Of a stretch of DNA of 29,416 bases, positions 1 through 7,429 are shown in pieces. The stretch spans positions 1-29,416 of the forward strand of contig JABAAS010000002.1 of the NCBI GenBank assembly GCA_014238625.1. Direction: 5' to 3'. The first letter of the stretch is position 1. Every line of letters starts with the position of its first letter. Position numbers and translations under genes: made by a program. Source of the stretch: Alphaproteobacteria bacterium. GTDB lineage: Bacteria; Pseudomonadota; Alphaproteobacteria; JABAAW01. The notes under the pieces were generated by a model. The model saw only the letters and a program-made list of their open reading frames with translations, was not told where the DNA came from and made no database searches.

Positions 1-1945
1 CACCGCCGTTGAGAGTATCCTCGCCTTCGTCTCCGTGTAGAATATCGTCTCCATCATCTCCGTAGAGGCGGTCTAAACTTGCTCCGCCAAAAAGAGTGTC
101 ATCGCCATCACCGCCGTTGAGAGTATCCTCGCCTTCGTCTCCGTGTAGAATATCGTCTCCATCTTCGCCGTTGAGGATATCATTCCCCGCACCGCCGTGT
201 AGAATATCGTCTCCATCTTCGCCGTCGAGGATATCATTCCCCGCACCGCCGTATAGCGTATCATCTCCATCTCCGCCGTTGAGGGTATCCACGTCTGCAC
301 CGCCGTATAGCGTATCGTCTCCATCTTCGCCGTTGAGAGTATCCTCGCCTGCACCGCCGTATAGCGTATCGTCTCCGCCTCCACCGTTGAGGGTATCCGC
401 ACCGTCAAGTCCTACCAGAAAATCTGCCTCCGCTGTCCCTTGAGATATGCCGCCGCCACTACTACCAAGGCTAAAAGAGCCGATATGTACGTCGTTAATG
501 CCGTAATACAAGTCGTAAGCCCCATCTGAATAACTGCCCGCAACGATGGTAACGCTATCACCGCCAGCACCCAAAAAGAAGGTAACTATGCGCTGCTGGG
601 TTGCACTAAATTCTAGAGTAAATGTAAGTATGTCTCGTGCGACAATCGACCTGAAATATAGACTTCCGCCACCGTCGATTATGGTGTCAACGCCACTACC
701 TTGTTCAAAGATGTAAATGTCGTCCCCAGTACCACCGCTAAGCAGATCATCACCAGCTCCACCATCGAGAATGTCGTTTCCTCCCCCATAATCATAGAGC
801 TGATCATCACCAGCTCCGCCGTAGAGAATGTCATCTCCTCCCCCACCATCGTAAAGATAATCATTACCATCTCCGCCATCTAGAATGTCGTCTCCTCCAC
901 CACTATCGTAAAGATAATCATTACCATCTCCGCCATCTAGAATGTCGTCTCCTCCTCCACCGTAAAGACTATCGCCCCCACCTCCACCATTCACGGTGTC
1001 GTCGCCGTTCTTACCTTCTATTTTATTGCTTTCGCCATCACCCGTAAGGTGGTCAGCGCCACCTGAACCAATGATATTTTCTACGCCTCTAACCCAATCA
1101 TGATCATCAGAGCCATCTATATACGCCACCGCGAAGTTATAACCATGGATGTAGTCCGTCGCATCCGCAAAAACGCCCGAGCCAGTGCCGGTCGGGTAAA
1201 TGTCCGTGCCTGCGTACCACAAGTTGCCAATGTCCAAAGTAACGCCTGCATTAGTATAAGAGTAGTCGACAGTGTCTATACCCCACTCACCGCGAATAAC
1301 ATCTCTACCAAAACCTCCAACAAGAAAATCGTCTCCTAAATGACCGAAAAGAATATCATGACGATCACCTCCATAGAGAGCATCGTCACCTGTCCCGCCG
1401 TAAAGATGATCATTGCCATCACCACCTTTGAGGCGGTCATCACCTCTCTTACCTTCAATCTTATTGCTCTTGCCATCACCCGTAAGGTAGTCGTCGCCAC
1501 CTGAACCAATGATATTTTCTACGCCTCTGACCCAATCCTTATCACTAGAACCATCAACATACGCAACCGCGAAGTTATAACCATGTATGTAGTCCGCCGC
1601 CTCCTCAAAAAGTATGGTGCCAGTACCGGTCGGATAAATGCTCGTGCCTGCGTACCACAAGTTGCCAATGTCCAAAGTAACGCCTGCATTAGTATAAGAG
1701 TAGTCGACCGTGTCTATACCACCCTCACCGCGAATAACATCTCTACCAAAACCTCCAACAAGAAAATCGTTTCCTAAATGACCGAAAATAATATCCTGAC
1801 CACCCTTTCCATAGATAATATCGTTGCCTGCATCGCCGTAAATATGATCATGAGTGCTGTAACCATAAATTGAATCTGAACTGGTAGTGCCGCTTATCCT
1901 GCTCCATAAGCCATTGTCTGATACTCGTCTAGTTATACTAGTCAT
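1..1945 (-). CDS. RTX calcium-binding repeat protein 1 (N-terminal part, runs off left edge)
   Basis: The reading frame is open from an ATG at 1945 to the window edge, about 648 codons, so the C-terminus and any secretion signal are outside. The start is supported by a GAGGG ribosome site at 1953-1957, seven bases upstream. There is no N-terminal signal peptide. From about residue 20 the protein is built of RTX nonapeptides (GGxGxDxLx, for example GGTGDDALYG), which bind calcium and fold as a parallel beta roll. These alternate with longer beta-rich spacers. A 146-residue block containing DTVDYSYTNAGV, IHGYNF and RGVENIIGSGG occurs twice (DNA offset 438 bp). Proteins like this are normally exported by a type I (ABC/MFP/TolC) system, but no such genes are nearby. 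Whether it is an adhesin, toxin or enzyme carrier cannot be told from this part. Confidence 0.9.
   Translation of the reverse strand, partial: MTSITRRVSDNGLWSRISGTTSSDSIYGYSTHDHIYGDAGNDIIYGKGGQDIIFGHLGNDFLVGGFGRDVIRGEGGIDTVDYSYTNAGVTLDIGNLWYAGTSIYPTGTGTILFEEAADYIHGYNFAVAYVDGSSDKDWVRGVENIIGSGGDDYLTGDGKSNKIEGKRGDDRLKGGDGNDHLYGGTGDDALYGGDRHDILFGHLGDDFLVGGFGRDVIRGEWGIDTVDYSYTNAGVTLDIGNLWYAGTDIYPTGTGSGVFADATDYIHGYNFAVAYIDGSDDHDWVRGVENIIGSGGADHLTGDGESNKIEGKNGDDTVNGGGGGDSLYGGGGDDILDGGDGNDYLYDSGGGDDILDGGDGNDYLYDGGGGDDILYGGAGDDQLYDYGGGNDILDGGAGDDLLSGGTGDDIYIFEQGSGVDTIIDGGGSLYFRSIVARDILTFTLEFSATQQRIVTFFLGAGGDSVTIVAGSYSDGAYDLYYGINDVHIGSFSLGSSGGGISQGTAEADFLVGLDGADTLNGGGGDDTLYGGAGEDTLNGEDGDDTLYGGADVDTLNGGDGDDTLYGGAGNDILDGEDGDDILHGGAGNDILNGEDGDDILHGDEGEDTLNGGDGDDTLFGGASLDRLYGDDGDDILHGDEGEDTLNGG
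1015..1800 (-). repeat. Direct duplication of a 438-bp block inside RTX gene 1
   Basis: Two near-identical copies lie head to tail, roughly 1015-1365 and 1453-1803. A shared landmark, ACCAATGATATTTTCTACGC, begins at 1068 and again at 1506. The offset is 438 bp, or 146 codons, so the frame is kept. The copies differ by scattered substitutions, including a GEWG/GEGG difference, which indicates a fairly recent in-frame duplication. Confidence 0.8.
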
Positions 1946-2303
1946 TGTTCTGCCCTCACATATATTAAAGTTGCTCAAGTAGGTGTCTTCTTGCCGATGC
2001 ATCCTGCTCGATCAGAGAATATCCCTATGTAAAAAGGCGGAAAGCCCTCCCTCAAAGGGAGTCTGTAAAACGATTCGAATAGCGAGTCAACTAATATTAT
2101 AATTAATAAATACTTTTACATCTTATAATAAAGGTAACGTAAAAGGCTTCGAGCAATCTACAAGGTAAAGTCAAGTCGTAAGATAATTTGCTCAAGCGTA
2201 TGGTAAAATATGCAGTCGATAGCTTTTAGCCCGAAATGTAATCGCTACAATCGCTAAAAAACACGTAAGCTATTGAAAATAGACAATATATTGTGCAAAA
2301 TAC
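1946..2303. other. Intergenic region upstream of RTX gene 1
   Basis: About 360 bp, AT-rich and without a convincing reading frame, between the divergent RTX gene 1 and the tniQ operon. It presumably holds the RTX1 leader and promoter, but no clear -35/-10 pair was found. A short hairpin, CTCCCT-CAA-AGGGAG, lies at 2047-2061 and would be in the RTX1 leader transcript if transcription starts beyond it. There is no U-run, so it is not called a terminator. Confidence 0.5.
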
Positions 2304-2432
2304 TGCAACTTTTAAAGAAAATTTTGTAAAATAGTGCAATCTTTATCAAAAAAAAGCCCATGAATTAGCCCAAACTGCAAAGATTAAAGAAAAAAATAGC
2401 CCGTTTACTGCAATGTTTAAAGAAATTTTACA
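2304..2432 (+). repeat. Four-copy 24-bp repeat array A (possible transposase-binding end)
   Basis: Four related sites start at 2304, 2335, 2376 and 2409, all in the same orientation, with spacings 31, 41 and 33 bp. Each starts TGCAA and has an A/T-rich core (TTTAAAGAAA in copies 1, 3 and 4). The last copy runs from TGCAATGTTT to ATTTTACA, ending at 2432. Read on the other strand that copy begins TGTAAAAT, like the 5'-TGT termini of Tn7 and Tn402 elements, whose ends carry several direct TnsB/TniA sites. The tniQ gene begins 68 bp to the right. A homologous array is at 12808-12947. The binding protein is inferred, not seen. Confidence 0.6.
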
Positions 2433-2451
2433 AATCACATGGAACGATTCT

Positions 2452-2475
2452 CGCTTATGGACTGAGGGATAAGCG
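2452..2475 (+). promoter_or_regulatory. Inverted repeat just upstream of tniQ
   Basis: CGCTTAT at 2452-2458 is repeated inverted as ATAAGCG at 2469-2475, separated by 10 bases. It sits 11 bases before the tniQ ribosome site. It could be an operator or a leader hairpin; no U-run follows it. Confidence 0.35.
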
Positions 2476-2500
2476 AAATATTCTCCAAGGGAAATATATA

Positions 2501-3769
2501 GTGAAATCTATGTGGTTGGTGCGTCCCTTACCGCTCGAAGGCGAGAGTATATACTCTATACTGTTGCGGATGAGCCTCGGCAACGATATCTCCACGCAAG
2601 AGGCTTGCTGCGTTTTATTCGGAACGAGGCAAGTCGGCGACCTCGATAAACTCTCGCCATTCTATGCCCTGCCCATAAGCGAAGCCGCTGATCTGACAGA
2701 AAAACAAACCCTAGCTCTAACCTGCTATCAATGGGATGGGCTGATAACCCCTAGTATGCCAGAAAGTAGCCACAGCCTAGATTGGTTACCAGCTCTGCCT
2801 TCACGCAAGGGTGAAGTGCTACCGCTCGCATAACCGCGCTGTCCCCTATGTCTCGATGAAGGGAACCTACCCTACGCACGCATTAATCACCGATTAGCCT
2901 TCATCGTCTGCTGTCCAAAGCATAAAGTCTTTCTCATAAGTAAATGCCACGCTTGTGGCAACCATCTACCCTTCCCAAACGCAGAGCCTTTTCTATGCTC
3001 ATCATGTGGTAAAGACCAAAGAGACTATCTCAACACAACTCCGCAAGCTTTCATCGAAGCGCAAGAAAAACTCTTGAGCATACTCGAGCGCGGGTGGGTG
3101 AACTCCGAGTATTACGGCGCGCAATACTCATTCGTCTTCTTCCGTCTGCTAATCTGGCTCTGTCGAATGCTAACATCTAAAAGCTGGGGGAAAACTCTGC
3201 GCCAAGCTATACGCAAAGCCTGCGGACCGCAAAGCAATGTCGAAGAAAACACATTCTGGTATCGTGGTAACGAGCGAATATACCAGCTCTCGTCATTAGA
3301 ACGGGCAAAGCTGGTATCATCAGCTCTATGGCTGTGGGGCGACTGGCCGCGCCGTTTCATTGATGTATGCCGCAGCGTCAATCTCTTCAGTCATACCATC
3401 CTATCATATGGGCGCAATCCTCCATTTCTATTGCTAGACCCGGTGCGAGAGGCACTTCTCAAGCCCTTTTATGCGTTCTCTGCGGCGGAAGTTAACTCTG
3501 CGAAGGATTACCTACATAAGCGCGGGAGAAGGGTAACCTTGACCGAATTGCAGGCTCTCACTGGTAATAAACTACACGCTTGGAGCAACGCAGGCTATGC
3601 AGGGCGGAGGATATGTATCCCTTATGGAGAATCTCGTTATTGGAAGCTCGACGGTATCAATAGCCGAGTGCGAGCCAATGTCAAAGCGCAAGCTCATATC
3701 GAAGGTTTGAAGACAGCTCAATGGGTCGAGCGGGCTCTAGAGCAGGCATTACAAAAAAACTGTGGATAA
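2501..3769 (+). pseudogene. tniQ: TniQ family transposition targeting protein, interrupted by one in-frame stop
   Basis: TniQ/TnsD proteins choose the target site in Tn7-like and Tn5053-like elements. The GTG start at 2501 follows an AAGGGA ribosome site at 2487-2492. The N-terminal TniQ motif is clear (LVRPLPLEGESIYSILLRMS, then the conserved ACCVLFG region). A TAA at 2831-2833 (codon 111) stops the frame, but the same frame continues uninterrupted to 3769 and holds the rest of the domain. That part has the zinc-ribbon cysteines and histidine CPLC, CCPKH, CHACG and CSSCG, then an SSALWLWGDWP helix region. One base change would restore a protein of about 422 residues, so this is a young nonsense pseudogene. 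A separate restart at a TTG near 3074 is possible but would lack the zinc ribbon. It is the first gene of a tniQ-tnsA-tnsB operon. Confidence 0.85.
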
Positions 3770-3863
3770 AATAGCCATTCTACCAATTTTGACTTAACTT
3801 TGGGTGACATTAGGTAGCTATTCCATTGCATACTCGCCTTACTGTTGCATGGAGGTGTCTCTT

Positions 3864-4552
3864 GTGCCCGTCCGAAAAATACCTAGGAGTCACACGACCG
3901 TGCAAGGTCATCTGCATTTTAAACATCGTGGCTGGCATTTACACTTCGAGTCTCCTCTGGAGCGAGACTTCTTCATCTTGCAATTTTTTGACGAAAATGT
4001 AATCGATATCGAGGAACAGCCAGTTACGATTACTTGGCAAGATGAGAGTGAGCGCAAAAGACGTTGTATTCCCGACGCTCGTATCGATTATGCAGATGGC
4101 TCAACAAAACTATTCGAGGTCAAACCGAAACGCATACTCAAAAAGAAAGCATCAGAATTAGCGCCGAAATTCGCTGCTGCCAAAAATTACGCAGAGAGGA
4201 AAGGTTGGAAATTCTGCGTCGTTAACGAAGACGATATTCACACGCCTCGACTCGAGAATAGCAAATTCCTATACCACTTCGTCGCAGAGCACACTCCTCC
4301 GCATCACGCGGCTTGCTTCTTTCACGCATTGCGTAAAAACAAAAATGGCAAGGCTAACGTCTCTGATCTACTGAAGCTAGTAGCGAGCATCGATTAAGAA
4401 AAAGAAGTAATGACAGATCTCTATGGCAACTGCTCGCACAGGGGAAACTACAAGCAAATTTAGATAAACCTATCTTACCCAGCACAAGCATCAGCCTAAA
4501 CGAGCAGGCATGGTCAGTGCTACAAAGCGAAAACAATCTAAAAGCAATTTGA
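3864..4552 (+). pseudogene. tnsA: TnsA-like transposon endonuclease, frameshifted near the C-terminus
   Basis: TnsA cuts the 5' ends of Tn7-like elements and works with TnsB. The best start is the GTG at 3864, seven bases after a perfect GGAGGTG (3851-3857), giving MPVRKIP. The restriction-like fold motifs are present: E33 in FESPLERDF, D71 in PDARIDY and E85/K87 in FEVKPK, matching the E...D...(Q/E)xK active site. The frame stops at 4397 (177 residues). A neighbouring frame then carries SLWQLLAQGKLQANLDKPIL, a plausible TnsA C-terminal segment, and ends at TGA 4550-4552. That stop overlaps the tnsB ATG (TGATG). A net one-base loss near 4390 therefore explains the break, and the ancestral protein was about 229 residues. 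Confidence 0.8.
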
Positions 4553-5439
4553 TGAAGCAAATTCAGCTAGAGCCAGGAGAAATCGTCCAAGTGTGCGACG
4601 AGATATATGAGATAGTCTCGCTAACCCCTAACGGGGAAATACAGGTCAAAAGTCTTAAATCTGGGGAAATAGTAACTTTTCCTCTTTCGAAAATCCAGGC
4701 TCCTAAAGAAAACAAGACAATTCATGGCGAACCCTTCGATACACTCACAGAAAAACAGAAAGCCACCGCCAAAAAACGTTATTCAATGATCAAACCTCTA
4801 ATTCAAAGTCCGCATGGGAAAAAATATTTGACCGCACAAAAATGCGAATTCATATCTGAGTTATTTTATGAAGGTCGTTTGGATTCACAACCAAGTTTGG
4901 AAAAACAGAAATTAACAGGGGACAGTGTTTTTGCCAAATCAGCATTATTATTCGTGCCAGTCGAACATGAAGGAAACCAAAATTCGTCAATCGAAGAAGC
5001 AGAAAAAGTCGCTGAAATGGTAAGTAACTTATTGCAACAAAACACCATATGGGTAAACGCAGAAGGGCAAAGCAAGACTCTCCAGCTAGAAGATATTTTA
5101 ATCGTTACTCCTTACAACGCCCAAGTATCTGCAATTTGCGAACAGCTAAATAAGTCGAAAATGGGAGAAGCGCGTGTGGGAACCGTCGATAAATTCCAAG
5201 GACAGGAAGCCCCGGTAGCCATATATACAATGGCTACATCATCACCAGAAGAAGCTCCTCGTGGGATGGAGTTCCTCTATAGCTTGCATAGATTCAATGT
5301 CGCCATCTCACGCGCTCGTTGTTGCTCTATACTAGTTGCAAACCAGCGGCTACTCGAACCAGAATGTAATAATCCGAGGCAGATGCAACTCGCTAATGCC
5401 TTTTGCCGTTATAACGAACTATCCTATAGGCCGGGTTAA
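4552..5439 (+). CDS. Chimeric reading frame: TnsB N-terminus fused to C-terminal part of an SF1 helicase
   Basis: The start is ATG 4552, overlapping the tnsA stop. Residues 1-88 look like the beginning of a TnsB/TniA (DDE) transposase: a small beta domain (EIVQVCDEIYEIVSL, then VKSLKSGEIVTFPLSKI) followed by the LTEKQKATAKKRYSMIKPLI helix. The DNA-binding and DDE domains are absent. From about residue 95 the sequence becomes the last third of a DNA2/UvrD-type superfamily 1 helicase. It has CEFISELFYEGRLDS, ILIVTPYNAQV, the motif V region VGTVDKFQGQEA and motif VI NVAISRAR. This resembles the C-terminus of the TM0106-type RecB-nuclease/helicase proteins. Walker A and B are missing, so no ATPase is expected. 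The join falls at about 4813-4842. It is most simply a deletion scar, and expression is unknown. The last 21 bases overlap the convergent DUF262 gene. Confidence 0.75.
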   Translation: MKQIQLEPGEIVQVCDEIYEIVSLTPNGEIQVKSLKSGEIVTFPLSKIQAPKENKTIHGEPFDTLTEKQKATAKKRYSMIKPLIQSPHGKKYLTAQKCEFISELFYEGRLDSQPSLEKQKLTGDSVFAKSALLFVPVEHEGNQNSSIEEAEKVAEMVSNLLQQNTIWVNAEGQSKTLQLEDILIVTPYNAQVSAICEQLNKSKMGEARVGTVDKFQGQEAPVAIYTMATSSPEEAPRGMEFLYSLHRFNVAISRARCCSILVANQRLLEPECNNPRQMQLANAFCRYNELSYRPG

Positions 5440-7191
5440 TGCTTCACCGAATTCCTTAACTACTTCCTCCGAATCCCAGCCAACTATCTCCTTACCCATA
5501 GCCTTCTCTATCAAGACCAATAATCTAGCAGCGCGATCACGGATAAATTCTTTGAATTTATCTTCTCGTAGTAAAGATGGCTCGGTCGCGTGCGAAGCCA
5601 GAAAGCCATCAAGCCGTGCAGTTTCAACTTTTTTCCTCTGCGTAATATCCTCTAAATACTTGCTAGGAGCCTTGCCAGCAAGGAATTTATTCGTAGCTGC
5701 AGAAATGGCTGCCTTGTTAACAATAGAATTCCAAAACTCCCGCGGATAATTATGTTTCTCACAATACGCCTTTGGAAAAATATGATGGATGTCAATCTTA
5801 TCAGCGTAATAAGTGATAATATCAGCCCTAGTACCCTTAATAAAATCTTCACTACCAAGTTGCATCAACAGAGCCATCATGCCTTTGTAGGCAGCACTCT
5901 GACGGGTTTGTAGAGTTAGAAAACGGGTAGGTTCAAAGTTCGCCTCTACAAATGATCGAGGTTCCTTACCTCCTTTTAGCCACACAAGCAAATCGACAAA
6001 GTCATTGGCAACACGCGTCTCGGTAGCACCAGCGTAAAGCTCGCCGAAAATTCCGCACCAGTACCAACGCACCAGCTTCTGCTTCGTGCTATCATTATCG
6101 CATTCATCGCCAAGATGCGCGCACACAGCCGCTAATGGAACTAGCTGGGAGCTATACGGCAAACTGCGCGAATCAAATATCTTTTTGCTTATTAACAGTT
6201 TAGCTGCAGAAATAAAGCCTTCCCCTACAATATCCGCATTTTCCTTATACTGCGCCAAATTCAAGTCGAGGATATTCTTGCGCTTACAACTAACAGCAGC
6301 ACCTTCCATCTTATTGGTGGCAAGCAAAGTTACCGCTTGCAGAAAGTCAGTAGAATCTATTGAAGACAATATTTTATTAAGGTTTTCATTTTCCGCAAAT
6401 TTTTCTTTGCGTTCCTCCCAATCCTTACGTAAATCAAAGCCCTCCATAGCATACGTTGCTGTCATAAGCTCAAACACAGTCAATGTAACACCGCGGGTGT
6501 TAACCTTCTCGAAAACTTGGCAAACCGCTTGCTTACTAGTCTCATTAGAAAGGGTGATCATGGCAAAACGGTACTGTAAAAAACGCTGGCGTACGTTCGA
6601 TTCGAATTCGTAAATCTTTTTAACATTTGCGTTGTCCCGTCTGAAAAAATCTATATAACCTTGTTGCCATGAGAGAAATTTGCTCCCATCTAACAACAAA
6701 TCAAGCGGAAATAACCCAAACTTATATTCATTTTCGGGGCTACTCGCATCAATTATAACCTCACGCCTAAAGTCACGTCGTATTCTATTTGGAGGTAAAG
6801 AAATAACTGCATCTTCACGGTCTGCGCTATCATCTAGGCACTTGGCGATATCAAAATAATATACAAGCTTAATTTCTCTATCGCCGCTTGTTCTGGTTAA
6901 AACCTCTTTACCGCTACGAAGAACCGAATAAATGGCAGTCATTCGTTGCTGACCATCCAAAATTAATGAAGATGGTTTGGGGTCGCTAGATTCTGGGGCT
7001 CCCTCAATGGCACGACACTTAAAATTGGTCGTTTCACTAACAGTATCTAGTAGCATAACCACACCAATCGGATAAGATAGAGAAACGCTAGCTATCAGCG
7101 AGCAAATAAGATGATCATCCCAAACCCAGCTTCGTTGAAAATCAGGTAATTGAATCTCCCCCCTATCAATTTGCTCTAATGTTTTAAACAA
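5419..7191 (-). CDS. DUF262/DUF1524 (GmrSD-like) nuclease, probable type IV restriction or phage-defence protein
   Basis: The 590-residue protein has the two halves of the GmrSD family. The N-terminal DUF262 (ParB/Srx-like) domain carries LPDFQRSWVWDD at residues 15-26 and the nucleotide-handling motif DGQQR at 79-83. The C-terminal DUF1524 HNH domain has DIHHIFPKAY at about 467-476 and TNKFLAGKAPSKYL at about 500-513. Known members cleave modified phage DNA using NTP hydrolysis; substrate here is not known. The start is uncertain. The TTG at 7191 has no ribosome site, and the same frame is open for a further 18 codons upstream (ending AFSIDDPD) but has no ATG or GTG there. The gene ends tail to tail with the helicase chimera. 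It stands alone, without a partner gene. Confidence 0.85.
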   Translation of the reverse strand: MFKTLEQIDRGEIQLPDFQRSWVWDDHLICSLIASVSLSYPIGVVMLLDTVSETTNFKCRAIEGAPESSDPKPSSLILDGQQRMTAIYSVLRSGKEVLTRTSGDREIKLVYYFDIAKCLDDSADREDAVISLPPNRIRRDFRREVIIDASSPENEYKFGLFPLDLLLDGSKFLSWQQGYIDFFRRDNANVKKIYEFESNVRQRFLQYRFAMITLSNETSKQAVCQVFEKVNTRGVTLTVFELMTATYAMEGFDLRKDWEERKEKFAENENLNKILSSIDSTDFLQAVTLLATNKMEGAAVSCKRKNILDLNLAQYKENADIVGEGFISAAKLLISKKIFDSRSLPYSSQLVPLAAVCAHLGDECDNDSTKQKLVRWYWCGIFGELYAGATETRVANDFVDLLVWLKGGKEPRSFVEANFEPTRFLTLQTRQSAAYKGMMALLMQLGSEDFIKGTRADIITYYADKIDIHHIFPKAYCEKHNYPREFWNSIVNKAAISAATNKFLAGKAPSKYLEDITQRKKVETARLDGFLASHATEPSLLREDKFKEFIRDRAARLLVLIEKAMGKEIVGWDSEEVVKEFGEALTRPIG

Positions 7192-7429
7192 ATCAGGGTC
7201 ATCGATGCTGAAGGCATTGTGTGATGCACACTTAAAGATTAGAATTTATGGCACCAAACAGAACTTTTAAACGCTTAACTTTTAGAATCGCGGGAAAAAA
7301 TATGGCAAACTGACTCTTCTAAACAAAATTGATACATTTTCCCAAAAATCAAGGCGCATAAACTCATTCTCCGAAAAATATGCCTCCCACAATGCAAACC
7401 TTATTCTAACAACCGCTTAAGCTTAGTTT
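7192..7429. other. Intergenic region between RTX gene 2 and the DUF262 gene
   Basis: AT-rich stretch of about 240 bp with no gene seen. It should hold the RTX2 3' end signals and the DUF262 promoter, but no hairpin followed by a U-run was found. A weak TGCACACTTAAAGA resembles half of the 24-bp array repeat but is isolated and not counted. Confidence 0.4.

Noticed and set aside
96..443. Plus-strand open frame rich in Ser and Pro
   Set aside because: It is the antisense of the RTX1 nonapeptide repeats, which keep all frames open; the same applies to the many small frames opposite or inside RTX2, RTX3 and RTX4.
1..960. Regular repeats that look like a CRISPR array or a minisatellite
   Set aside because: The period is 27 or 54 bp and translates in frame to RTX nonapeptides on the minus strand; there are no constant repeats with unique spacers.
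2427..2460. Sigma-70 promoter for tniQ using TTTACA
   Set aside because: The nearest -10-like hexamers are 13 or 22 bases away, outside the usual spacing.
3074..3769. Independent gene starting at TTG 3074
   Set aside because: It is the same frame as the upstream tniQ part, separated only by one stop codon, and the sequence between them encodes the TniQ zinc ribbon.
3804..3863. Upstream GTG 3804 or ATG 3849 as tnsA start
   Set aside because: Neither has a ribosome site at a proper distance, while GTG 3864 follows a perfect GGAGGTG and gives a family-like N-terminus.
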